A stretch of DNA of 64,000 nt from Blasia pusilla. Lineage: Eukaryota; Marchantiophyta; Marchantiopsida; Blasiales. The notes under the pieces were generated by a model. It searched no databases. It saw nothing but the letters and a program-made list of their open reading frames with translations, and was not told the origin of the DNA. Position numbers and translations under genes: made by a program. Position 1 is the first letter of the stretch. Each line of letters opens with the position of its first letter. The stretch spans positions 28,520,001 to 28,584,000 of the forward strand of contig CM114273.1 of assembly GCA_050084515.1 (NCBI GenBank). Direction: 5' to 3'. Positions 45,633 through 57,200 of this stretch are shown one piece after another.

Positions 45633-46437
45633 CTAGCTAACACTACCTGTGAAAGCCACCAACGTGGTCACAGACTCGCCTCGTGATCGACCACCTCGTC
45701 CCGCAAACTGCACGGGTAACTGACTCATCCGGACGTCACGTGACCGCCACCCTGGCCGATAGGCAACGGTCTCCTCCCATAAGTCAAGGATGAATCCTAG
45801 GGGATATAACACTGTACTCCCCACCAACACATCGTACGACTCAGTTGGTGTCGTAATCGCACGTGTGCGCACCATAGCACTATCCGTCTCATGCTCTGGC
45901 TGGACTCTGACAACTATCTCCTGTCGAGTCATATACTGCGTGGGTGACACGCCCCCAATCGAGGTCTGTATCTAGAAGGGACAAGGCTCAATTTCGGCCT
46001 TCCGTAACCCCAACGCTAAACACGCCGCCTTCTCTAACATCAAGGGTTGCCCTCCTGAATCAAGTAGTATGCGCTGCGGGTGGTATACTGTCCCCGTCCG
46101 GCTAACCAAGCGAAATACTCCAGCTCGATTATCCAGTAACACTACTCCAGGTGTCATCACTGCTTGCTCTATGGCCGGTCAAGCTGGCATATCTACCAAC
46201 TTCGCCGCCGCCGCATGCCATGACTCTGTGGGGAACGTCCCGAGTACCGGCTCAGGGCAAGTCCACCACCTCCTTAACTACCTCTGAACAAGAAGCAGTC
46301 ATCTCTCCACATTCACACAACATGGTAGCCAGCCGGAACACCTCAGCTGGTCCAACTCCCAACGTCGCCAACTCTATGGCCGAAAATAGTGGAGTCTGAC
46401 TCACTCTGATGGCCACCTCCAACACTATGGTCGACAC
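45633..46437 (-). pseudogene. Aspartic protease (copy M)
   Basis: The active-site segment QRILLDSGGQPLMLEKAACLALGL (46067-46050 codes LLDSGG) is the retropepsin-like LLDSG loop. Downstream, TRQEIVVRVQPEH...ESYDVLVGSTVLYPLGFILDLWEE fits the C-terminal strand and flap-closing part. A stop near 45970 separates the two. The upstream piece PLFSAIELATLGVGPAEVFRLATML is conserved in copy N but not assigned. It would cut the gag-pol polyprotein. Confidence 0.75.
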
Positions 46438-46620
46438 TGACCCACTCGAGCTGGCATAGGAGTTGTCACTCCAACTCCTCGTGACATCGACGTAGGTGCC
46501 TAAGCTGTAGGCACCGCTGGTCGTCGAGACACCATCGATGGTGTGTGTAGTGCCTCCGACAATGTGAATGAGTGTGGAAACATGGCCTGCCGCCCATCGG
46601 TCCCCTCTGGTGGATCAATC

Positions 46621-48239
46621 TCAACTCCACCTCTTAGTGCCTCTTGCAGCACCCCGAGTCACCATTGTAGCTGCCTTAACCTGGGCTGCACTACACATAA
46701 ACCCCATACTGGCGAGATCCTCACACGGGTCAGGGTAAGAGGTAGAAGCTGGAGTCACACTAGCTGCTCGCACCTCCGTGCCTTCCCTAAGCTGCATCAT
46801 CGTCATGGCAGCAATCCTCTGCTCCAATTGATCGATGCGTGAGAGAAGTGCCGGCTTTGGTGCTCCTGCTCCATCTCCTCTGGTTGGTGGTGGTCCTCTA
46901 CCACCACGTCCAGGAAGGACTCCCCGACCTCCTCCAGGACGACCGCCCCCAGGCCCTCGGCCTACCTCTGGACGTGTCCCTCGGTAGTGTGACCATATCT
47001 GTGGCAATAGTCACACTCGTGCTGTGGTGGGGCCATCCTATGGCAATCGGAGGCGCTGGTGGTCCTCTCCCATGCTGTGGGCAGTCTCTCTGCCTATGGG
47101 CCCCTCCACACGTCCAACAAGACCACATCAGTCCCTGTTGGGCAACATATGTAGGTACGGGTGGTTGCCTCATAGGCTCACGGTACCCGCCCTGCTCTCA
47201 GGGCACACTGGCCCGCTCCCGTGGTACTGATGCATGTTGTGGCATCTGTGGGGTCACCGTCGCTCGTGGACCCGTCGACTCTCGAGAAAATCCAGCGGTC
47301 ACTACCTGCTCCTCACTCATGTTGAGCTCAATACGCTCAGACAACTCAAAGACCACCTTCAATGTGGGCTTCGCTGTGTGAATCAGCACCCCATCTCGGA
47401 CTTTCCTCCGTAGTTCTCGATCCAGAACCCCGTACCAATATAGGACTGAGTGCGCCTCAGTCACTCCATACGTAGCAATGATTAGCCTCCTCATGTGTGT
47501 GAATGCCTCTCTCAGACTCTCACCCGATCGTCACTGAAAAATCTTGTAGACTCTTCAGCTTATCGGTGCATACGCGCTGGTAGCTCTTCCCCAACTGTCG
47601 GAAGAACTCCACTTTGGGGCTGAAGTTGGGTGGCCCTCTACCACCAAAGGTCTCTGCCACATCGCCTGTCTCACTGCCCTCCTCTCCATCTAGTCTCCGG
47701 GCTAATGGTGTGGGTCTCTCTCCTCTCACAATCCTATCATATGCCTCGCGATCACTAGTGGACACATACCCTGGAGCCCAATACATCCTCCAGGCATCAA
47801 TCTCTATTGAATATAGTGATCGAAACTCCTTGTAATCATCCATCGGAGGACCCTCCAAGTGCTGGAACAACCCCTTCCATGCCATGAAAGGGTTGAACCG
47901 TGTCGGGTTCCGTATCTCGTGGAAGTCGCACCACGTGTCAAACTCCTGGATAAAATCATCTAAGTCGATGGTGCCCACTGCACCCGAGAAACAACGCATG
48001 CCCCGATGGTCCATGTCGTCGATCTCCTACTAAGTACTACTGTCTCTGTCTGCGATCTCGTCACCAGACCCAGTGTCTAGTGATGACGATCCAGCCACGG
48101 ATGGATGTCGAGATAGCTCCTCACTGGTAACCCCTAGGTATCTCATTCCACTCCGTGTCACACCACTACAACTGCTTGCACTACCCCGTTCTTCCGAACC
48201 TTGGAAGAACGCCGTGATGACAAACCATGTCTCACCCAC
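46621..48239 (-). pseudogene. Gag with two zinc knuckles (copy M)
   Basis: A Ser-rich N-terminal piece (48239-48030) ends in TAGTAG. The gag body follows (DLDDFIQEFDTWCD, RFNPFMAWKGLFQHLEG, VEFFRQLGKSYQRV, then after a frame change VLDRELRRKVRDG and LSERIELNMSEE). The knuckles are CWTCGGAHRQRDC (about 47119-47081) and CDYCHRYGH (about 47010). A Gly/Arg-rich tail and a short coiled-coil-like segment (LLSRIDQLEQRIAAMTMMQL) close it near 46621. Gag packages element RNA in virus-like particles. Several frame breaks make it inactive here. Confidence 0.8.
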
Positions 48240-49172
48240 TCAAGCACTCAGACTCACCGAGAGTCTCCCACACACCTCACTAGCTCACCTATGCTAACAT
48301 CAATCCCGTGATGACATACCCGGCCTCACGCACACTCAACACTCGGGCTCACCATGAGCCTTCCAATTGACTCACCTAACGTAGCGACACTCTGTCGGGT
48401 CATACACACGACCCCTACTCGGCAACCGACGTATATCCACCATTATGCTACACATGAACAGAATCTACACTCATCATCATCACTACACCCACCTAGCACC
48501 AGCTACTACCCGATACCCAACACTCTCAATCACACACAACAAGTGCGGGAAAAGGGACTCGAATGGGTAACCTGATCACGCCCTCCAACCTGCTGCATCG
48601 TCAACATGCACTCCCCCAGGTGACACAACAACCTCTGCAACACAACACTCTCCTCGACCAACATATCAATCCTCCCGTCAACAGATGCGGACAACCCGTC
48701 GGCATCATGCGCACTACCCCTCCATCGTCAACTCTCGCACCCCTATGGGCCTCCCCAACTTTTGCGCGCTCCTATGCGCGCCTCCCACCTATGGGGGAGT
48801 ATTGGGGGGCGCGCCAGCGCCGCCCGCCCATTGTCGTCCGCCCTTCGCGCCCTAAACCCCCAAGCACCCTGGCCGCCTCTGCAACCTTTCTTGACACTCT
48901 CGCTACTCTCGACGATGCACTCGCCGCCCTACTCCGTACTACACTCTGCCATTGTCCTCAATCCCTGTGCACCAGCAAACTTTGAGAAAAACGGATAGCG
49001 CTTCCGCCCATAGTCTTTCGAACAGAAAAATGACCAACACCTGCAACACACACGTCTCCAGAGGCTCCCGACCAAGGCAACTCGCTTGCCTACCTGCACA
49101 CGAAAAATTCCCACCAGCCCCCCGACATCTTTCTCATGTAAAAATAAAGAGTAGTAAAAACGGCACACCTGG
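48240..49172 (-). other. Copy M leader between A1 and gag
   Basis: About 930 bp of GC-richer sequence without a supported frame. The A1 repeat ends where it and A2 stop matching (GAGTTTTAGG, then CCAGGTGTGCC). No obvious tRNA-type primer site starting TGG follows A1, and no B block lies between A1 and gag. Confidence 0.5.
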
Positions 49173-49621
49173 CCTAAAACTCCACTCCTCGATCTACATC
49201 GGCATATCGAGCCTCGTCCACCCTGTGCTATCAAGGAATCCGGACGTTAGTACCCTAGTCCTATCTCACACACACACACAAGAGAGGTGCTCCAACGGCC
49301 CAACATGAGAAAGATGGCTTAGGAAAACCACCTTCCTCTCTTATATAGGGTTGGGAAGAGCCAAAAGGCTCTTCCCCTAAAAATAGCCCTCCCCTTGGTA
49401 ACATGCGCGCACAAGTTACAAGGGGCGGATGACCTGGTCAACAAGTCACCCGGTTGTAAAAGACCTCAACATGAAAGCTATCAGAAACAACGTTCTTGAC
49501 ACAATGGACCTATCCTCAATCTCATCCAACACCGTGGGACAAAGTTACACTCAAGATAGTCCGCTGGCTCCTACGCCGTATCCACGATAGATCTCGGCCT
49601 ATCGGCTACTCAAATGTGACA
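49173..49621 (-). repeat. Copy M repeat A1, with TATA element and hairpin
   Basis: About 449 bp, starting TGTCACATTTGAGTAGCC on the minus strand and matching A2 until its inner end. It holds a 10-bp perfect hairpin GGGAAGAGCC-4-GGCTCTTCCC (near 49353-49377) directly upstream of CCCTATATAAGAG, a good TATA box. Transcription is therefore likely to start within A1, about 30 bp further along. Confidence 0.8.
49340..49377 (-). promoter_or_regulatory. TATA box and upstream hairpin in repeat A1
   Basis: On the minus strand, GGGAAGAGCC, a four-base loop and GGCTCTTCCC are followed within a few bases by AACCCTATATAAGAGAGG. The same pair occurs in A2 (about 40516-40553). It is the expected core promoter of the element. 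The hairpin's role is unknown. Confidence 0.6.
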
Positions 49622-50521
49622 CATGTAATAACAAATTTTTCATATGATGAGACTAAGATTTTTGTGGATTGGCTTATAATATGAGTAGAATTATTAAGAG
49701 TACTATTCCATTCCAAGTGAAATAATTTTAGAGCAAGTCCATTCTCTAATATAATAGTGGATGTTTCTACCAAGACCTTAATATATATGCTAATCATTAG
49801 GAATTACTAAGAAGAGAACTTGCATATGGATCTTTAGTTGGTTCACATCAATTCCAAAAACTTTGAATGTGCTCTTTTTTATTATAAAATTTTCATATTA
49901 AGGGATGGAAATTTTGATTTCAAGAAGCTTTTAAGGTTTCTTATAATAGGACTAATATTATGATTGGAAAATATTTGGAGTTAGAATTGCAACTTAACTT
50001 AAAAGAAACATGAATCCTTATATGTTAGGTCTTCACATGGGACTAACTTAGGAGCTATGAAAAGCTCTCTTTGAAATAAAAAAAAGGAAGAGTTTATCTA
50101 AGAGAAATTAAATGATTCCAATTTGATAATGATGTGATATCTCAAACACTATTAGCTTTGTAGATAGGAGGTTGTAAAAAGATTTTGTGGCAGTTTGAAA
50201 TTTCTAATTTTATATTTCAAGGAAGATAAGGATAAGGAGAATAAAATCTTAGCATTTAAATTTTAGTATTCTCAAAATTCTCAATGTGATTTTTATGCTT
50301 TAATTTTTGGCTTCATTCTTGCACTATCAATTGCAAATTTGAGTATATTTTTTCAAGAAAGAGAGGTAGATTTTCTAAGAGTAGGTTTCTAGATAAATGT
50401 AGGAATATAATGAATTAAGATGAAATTTCTATTTATAATATAAATCCAGAATTAATTAATGAAAAAAGAGATAGCTTACACACCTTGGTTACCAACATGA
50501 CTCCACATTTATGGATATATT
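49622..50521. other. AT-rich spacer, no gene seen
   Basis: No supported gene or repeat between copy M and hAT-like element 6. Confidence 0.5.
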
Positions 50522-50854
50522 CAAGGTTGCACCGAAATCGAAAAGTCTGGTCATGTCTTCGGACATGCCTGGCCCGCGCCAAAGCCCGCCGCGTAGACCC
50601 GGGTTGACGAAGCCCTCACCTATTTCGGGGCCCGCAACCAAGCGGGAAAGTCCCGCATTGGGACGGGCTCGCGGTCCTTCCCTAGCCCGCCATGCATGCC
50701 TATCATGGGTTCTGCAACGGGTGCGGGCTCCGTCAACCCAGGTCTATGTGGCGGGGTCGGTTGTGAGCCATGGATATCCAAGCCCGCACAGACATGTCCG
50801 TCTATAGAACGGACATAATTCTGCGGACACTGACTTTGTCAATGTGCAATCCTG
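50522..50854 (+). mobile_element. hAT-like non-autonomous element 6 with perfect 8-bp duplication
   Basis: Left terminus CAAGGTTGCACCG, right terminus (inward) CAGGATTGCACA. GATATATT flanks both ends (50514-50521 and 50855-50862). Subterminal words are CATGTCTTCGGACATG on the left and GACATGTCCGTC...ACGGACA on the right. The interior is GC-rich GCCCGC-type filler like element 2b. No transposase. Confidence 0.88.
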
Positions 50855-52133
50855 GATATATTGTACTCTAAGATACAAGGAAGCCAATTTCAAAAGTTAC
50901 AAATGGATGAAGATCTATTAGGTGAAAACCTTGGAGCAAGAGTTTGTTTTCAAAAGAGTTTGGTTGATATTATGTGTATTTTCTTATAAGATAAATTTGA
51001 TGTTAATGACTTAGTGGGAGCTTTTTTTCTCCAACTTAGATTTAAACTTATGAAGTTAGCATCTAGATTTCCAAACTTATATGCCAAATTTACAAGCTAT
51101 AGTCTAAGAAGTTCAAATCACAACTTTTGTCTAGAAATTCAAAGTTAGGAAGCTAGAGGAATATGGTAAAGTGAGAGGTTAGAATCTGCAATTTTTCCAT
51201 AAGGCACAATTTCTTTCAAAATCCAAGCTTGTAGAGTTTGGAACAAAATAAGTCTTGAGGAAGTATGAGCTATTTTATACTACTCTGCCACTTCTAGTCA
51301 TCCTTAAATATACAAATGTGATACATTTTTTTAATTTTTGAGAAATATACCAAGTATCCATTGTGTTAGTGATATCTCACACGAGAAGATATTTATTGTT
51401 CGAGATATAATGAAGGGATATTTTGGAGGAAAAGTTTTTGGAATCTCACACATCAGAAAAAAAAGAAGATTAAAGGTATCCAACAACATTTGAATGAAGA
51501 TCATTTCTTTGAAGAAAACCTCCAAAGACTGCTATAATTTTCCATATCCAAAGTTTGGATTTCACTTGATTTCTTATTAATTTAGATGCAAATAACATCA
51601 ATTTACATTTTTTTCAATGTGTGTATTAGTTATTTATATTTCTGAATTGAAATTAGTGGAAATAAATTATGTCGGAAAGTAAAAAAGAGAGTGGAGGATG
51701 AATTTGTGAGAAGAAGGAAGATTAAGAAGAAAGAAAATGGAGGGTCAAATTTGTGAGATGCAAATTTTTTTGAATTTTTATGCAAAGACAATTTATTTTC
51801 TACAAACTTGAAAAATATTGGTGGGATTTTTTTCCTTTCATGATTCTTTTGGACAACTTTAGAGGAATTTTTCAAAATAAAAAATAAACTAAATCTCTTG
51901 GATAAAACCGCAAGGAAGATATAAGAAAAACCTTGTTAACTTTAATCTTAAGATCTTCTGGTTAATTCTATTGTATTTGTACAATAGCTAGTCTAACTAT
52001 CAAATGAGTCTAGAAATGAAAAATATATATTTCAATTTTAAATATTACATAAGATCCACATAATGATTGGTAGTCTAAATCCCAATTTCTCGTGTGAATC
52101 TTAACTTAGGTACTTGCGACATCTTAATAAATA
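50855..52133. other. AT-rich spacer, no gene seen
   Basis: No supported gene; only short AT-rich frames. Confidence 0.5.
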
Positions 52134-52165
52134 CTAGTTAGCATGCTCGTGCTTGCGAGTGAAAA
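52134..52165 (-). mobile_element. Helitron-like 3' end
   Basis: On the minus strand CACTCGCAAGCACGAGCATG is followed by CTAACTAG and then T. A hairpin close to a CTAG end and the following T match the Helitron 3' terminus at 29857. No helicase or 5' end was found. Confidence 0.5.
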
Positions 52166-52200
52166 TAAATTCTTTTTTTTTCAAAATTTAAAGATAATTT

Positions 52201-52627
52201 CCATTTTCTTAAATTTTGAAGGAGTAAGTAATAACATTCCACTCTTCTAAATAACTCCAATCCTCAATTAAAATTTAAATGGCACTCCACGCCCCTAAAT
52301 AATTCCGCCCTTCCATGAAAATTTAAATAATACCTATTCCTCCCCCTCCCCCCCTCTACTCCTATTCAAATAATACATATTAATTAAATAATTAGTTAAT
52401 CCTAACTAATGAAACCATTTTCTTAAATCTTAAAGGAGTAAGTAATAACATTCCGCTCTTCTAAATAACTCCAATCCTCAATTAAAATTTAAATAGTACT
52501 CCACGCCCCTAAATAATTCCGCCCTTCCATGAAAATTTAAATAATACCTACTCCTCCCCCTCCCCCTCTACTCCTATTCAAATAATACATATTAATTAAA
52601 TAATTAGTTAATCCTAACTAATGAAAC
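52201..52627. repeat. Tandem duplication, two ~214-bp units
   Basis: Two nearly identical direct units, each starting CCATTTTCTTAAAT and including GGAGTAAGTAATAACATTCC, CACGCCCCTAAATAATTCCG and ATTAATTAAATAATTAGTTA. They differ by only a few bases and a short C-run, so the duplication is recent. The units lie just inside the Helitron-like end. Confidence 0.9.
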
Positions 52628-54222
52628 TATTTCCCTCTTCCATTCAAATTAAATTTTCCCATCCAAAAATATAATGTGCGAATTAAAAGACTACATTGAA
52701 AGTCGGTTATTATTTGTCTTATTATCTGATTTTGTTGTCTTATTGTGCATGTAGGATCGTCAATTATAGTATAGAATAGATGTGGGTAATGCCATGAAAA
52801 TCAATAACGTTGAAGTCCAAAGGAGTGATATAGGTTCAAACTAATATTACAACTATTCATAACAAGATTATCTGATCTTGAGTATTGAATTCATAAATGG
52901 TGAAGAAGTCAAGGGTTAGATATTTTTCTTGGCTGTTGTGTAGGCTATCAAGAGTCTTAGTTAGTTCTCTCTAGACGGTTATAAACAAGAATTTTAAAGA
53001 AGAACATTAAAACTATTCAAGATTAGTGGCACAACCTTCAAAATATTTCAATTTTTATTCTATGTATTATTGGAAGTCAACCATGAGATATCCATCCAAC
53101 ATTTAAAGTTATGTTTTATAATAATATAAAATTTGAAAATATCTTACATTGAAAAACTAAAGTCATGATAGTTTCTATCCGTAAGAGATATTGGATATGG
53201 AATAGGTGATACTTCCACCTTATCTTATCCATTCCTTGAATTACCATAACATTAAATAATAATTAATTAAAAAATCCTCCAATTGTATTTGAAGAATACA
53301 GTTCTATTTTTATGGGATTAAACTTGGGAGATCCTTAACTACTAAATGCACCATATGTATTTTAATGGGAGAAAAAGAATTATTGTTTGTGTATCATACT
53401 AACAACCAAGATCATAATTTGTGTAGTTTGAAAAATAAAATACGATCATATTCGAGATTAAATCATAAGTAAAATGAAATAATTATTACCACAACATCCT
53501 TATATATTTAATTGGGGAAATGGCTCATATTGTTGTGTACTACTCATTCATTAAAAATGAATGAATAGTACTCAAATGAGGCGAAACCACTTTATATAAA
53601 TTATTTGACTATTCACCCATATTTGAAGACTCATACATTTCAAGCAAGATTACATTGTATGTTGAGCACAATAGGAATTAGAAAGAGACTTATTTCCATT
53701 GCCTAATACTAGCTATCCATTTGTTTTAGACTACTAGTTTAGATTCAACTTTCTACGAAACAATAAGAGGAAATCTAAATATAAGCTATGGAGAATAATG
53801 TGTTAAGGGAGATCATACTAAGCGCGCGATTGGGTTATGTCTCAATGATAAAAAAGCTAAAAGAAAACCCAATAGAACCTGAACATGACATATAAACAAC
53901 ATCAAATACAAAGATCCAATGGTATGTGAAGAGATGATTGTGCTAACATTACAACCAAAAAGAGGCAAAGTACTCATACACATGACACTACCTAATCTAT
54001 CTCTTGTCACATGAGGCAAGTTAAGCGAATTCCTCCTATGCAACAATACTTCTCAAGGGTATGGCTAAGCAAATATCTAAGAGATTAATACCTAAGGGTT
54101 TGGCTAAGCAAACTCCTAATATGGATTATCTACAATTGTGCAACACTAGAGCATCCCATTCACTCGGGAGTCCTCCATGGACTATGTTACAAGGAAAAGA
54201 AAACCTAAGGGAACAAAATTAG
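52628..54222. other. AT-rich region downstream of the ISA2-like gene
   Basis: No supported gene. The minus frame 53813-54046 matches nothing known. The part near 54222 should hold the 3' untranslated region and poly(A) signal of the ISA2-like gene. Confidence 0.45.
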
Positions 54223-57200
54223 CTACTTAGCTAGAGGAGCGGCTACTGGAAACTTTAATGGCGTCTTGCCTCCAGGTACGATGGATCTTTCTTTGGCCTC
54301 CAACATGATAGAGCTGAAAGGTTGAAGCTCATATATACCACCCAAACTGCAAGGACAATACATATTCAATGCAAATCTCTATGAGCTTAGGAAGTTGGCA
54401 CCAACAAAGCGCTAAAGCCGTGATTCAAGCAAGTTCTCTTTGCCATGTATGTCTATATGCAATCTTTTACTCTATGGACAACTATACTATTGCGATTCAA
54501 ACTATATTAATATTATTCAAACAAGAAATTGGTATGCCATGAACAAACCCTCACGATAAATTCAAGGTGCCCCATGTCTCTAGATCTCGAAAAATAAGGA
54601 TCCATCATCTAGTGCCCATATCTTAATTAATGTCTCTATTAATTGAAAAAATCCATGATATGAAGGGGACCTATTTCAAAGATCTATATTGTAGACATGC
54701 ATTTAAGAAGACCTATTTGAAAAAATCTATGTTATTGCCTTCGACTCCAAGTCATCATATGAGGAGAAATCTCATCTTCCCTTACACTTAAGATGACGGA
54801 TTTCTGATTTTTCTGTTTTAGCCTGGTTTGTAAAGCCAATGCCCATGGCGTTGTTCACCATCAAATAAGCACAAACTCGTTTTAGTGTTTAAATGATAAC
54901 AAGTATAATTTTCGAGCCAGGGCCGCCAAATTTAAGTAATGCTTACTAATAAGGGGTTGTGCAATGCACGGATCTCTATTTAATAAATCATTCTACTTAC
55001 TAATCTTTTTGTATGACCTCCAATTAATGTGACCAGAAGTAATATTGCAAGAAACCTAATGACACATGTCAAACGGAGGAGCAACTATAAGGAATAGCAT
55101 CATTCAATTAGTATTTAAATTTGTCTCTAGTAGACTAAAGGTTGCATTAGGGCCAAGGACCATCCTTGAAGCCTCGTGTTTTAAATCTTAAGGTGCGCAA
55201 GGATCAAGGATGCTCGCTAATTGCATCCTTTAAAAAAAATTCGCGTGTGGCCTTATTTTTGCATCCATGACCCATGCATGGGAACAAAGTCTCACGAACA
55301 CGGACTTGTATGGACATATTCCATGGGTCCTCTTCCCGGATTTTTTCGATACCCCCCACGCGCATAGACTCGGGTCGCGAGAATGAGAGGTGGGATTAAG
55401 GGACGTGGGCAAGGATCGTTACGGGTTACCAGCGTGGGCTTGGACCGCATAAAAAAAAGGCACGAGCTCAACACCAGCTATAAATTGGATGGCAAGAACG
55501 GGCGATTGGTAGGTACACTAGGTGCACGTTGGCGAAACCCATGTGTACATTGTGGGCGGGGCAAATTTGGGTGTGGGTTGTAGAAACCTAGGTCCGCATG
55601 AACATCTCCGCGTGCAACTTTTTTTAGTCGAAGTAAAAAAATCAGTATTCTTTTACATCGACTTAAAATGATCGGGTAAAAAAGTCTAAGCTATATCTTG
55701 GATTTGGAATGATCTAATTGAAAAATCTAAGTTTTCAACTTGCACTTGAGGTCTATTTGCAACATAGATTTCCCTATTTGGACCTAAGGTGGTCTATTTG
55801 GGAAATCTATTATTGACTTGGGACTGAAGATGATCCGACAACCAACTTAAGAGGATTCCCTGAGCCTTCCACTTTCCACCATGTGGTGGCCGACAACACT
55901 TTTGGACAAAAAGTTAATAACCCATTCATATCGACTAGCAGTCAAAGAGTCACCATCCTAGTGTGAACTTGATACATGACTAGATGAAGCCGTGGGATGC
56001 TCTCATTTGTACGCACCATCTAGAGGCAATCTGGACTACCATTACAATACCATAATGATAACAAGAATAATCATGCCACAACCTTAATTACAATGTTGCA
56101 CTTACCTGGAAGAGCTCTGTACATTCACCGGTATACCATCTACCACAAAATCGTCTGGATGAGGAAGGCTTGTGTCCGCAATTCGATGCCTATAAAACAA
56201 GGAAATCTTGATTAAGGTAGACCATGAAGAACAAAGATATTAATGCAAGAAAATTATGTTTAGGATAGGCTTTCAATAGGATACAAGAGAATTGTTTTAT
56301 GGTCGATATGATTAAGATGGCATGAATCGTAAAGCACTCTTTCTTTTGGATTGAAATCATGTAAAATTCACGCATGATTCTTTTAAAAAAGACTAGTGTC
56401 TGATCCGTGTTATGCACGACACCAATGATAGTGTTGTCCAAAGATTCAATGTTTTTTCTCCTAAAGTAAGAGTACTTTCTTATTGCCCCATTACCACATA
56501 GAATTATACACAAATCGAGAAGTTATAGATGTTATTAAAAAGCCATTACCATACTTTATTAAAATGATTTCAACTCCAAAGTTTTCTTCCCTACCATGAC
56601 TCCTTATGTTTTAAGGGCCCATCCCATTGACACACCATCGCGGAATAAACTTGTCTTTATCCACTCTTATGAAGGATACCTAACCGCGATCTCATTTCTA
56701 CATTGATCAAGGATTGGATTTTCCGTTGCTAATGGAGTAGTTTATTCTTCTTTGATTGATTAATGGGGCAAGCCTCTCATAGCAACAATAACAAATAGAA
56801 TAACACAATTTTATTCAAATCAAAGATTAGAAGCATAAGAAAAAATCAAACAACATAAAAAGAAATTATGGATAAAGACTTGGTAAAATACTTGGAAAAA
56901 ACAACATGAAGATAAAAAAATCCACCAAGAACCCATACCAAACTAGGAAGAACTAGTGGGCAGCCCGTGCCATGCTCGAGAGTGAAGGGACTAATCATAT
57001 TGGATAAAAAATGAATTTTCTCACCGCTCAAGAGTGAAGAGATTTATCATGTTGGATTAAAAATGAATTTTCTCACCGTCCGATTGTCACATGGAAAATA
57101 AAGAAACGTTTATAAATCAAGAAAGCATTCTTCGTTAATAATATAAATGATAATTCCTCTAATAATAATATAGATGATAATTCCCACTCACAAAAAGAAA

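Larger units (their letters stand above)
40219..49621 (-). mobile_element. Copy M: near-complete Ty3/gypsy-like retroelement with C5 methyltransferase and PHD finger
   Basis: Length 9.4 kb. On the minus strand it runs A1 (49621-49173), leader, gag with zinc knuckles, protease, DNA methyltransferase, reverse transcriptase, RNase H, DDE integrase, PHD finger, purine tract, B1, AC, A2, B2. Outer ends are TGTCACAT and GCACGACA. Flanks are GATG and CATG, three of four matching. A1 and A2 differ at only a few percent of positions by eye, so insertion is fairly recent, yet the coding region already has stops and frameshifts. Domain order is that of Ty3/gypsy (integrase after RNase H) with two added domains. 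Confidence 0.9.

Noticed and set aside
40219-49621. That copy M is a DIRS/PAT/Ngaro element because of its split direct repeats
   Set aside because: The integrase region has clear DDE residues and a zinc-binding domain, no tyrosine recombinase frame was seen, and short target duplications seem present.
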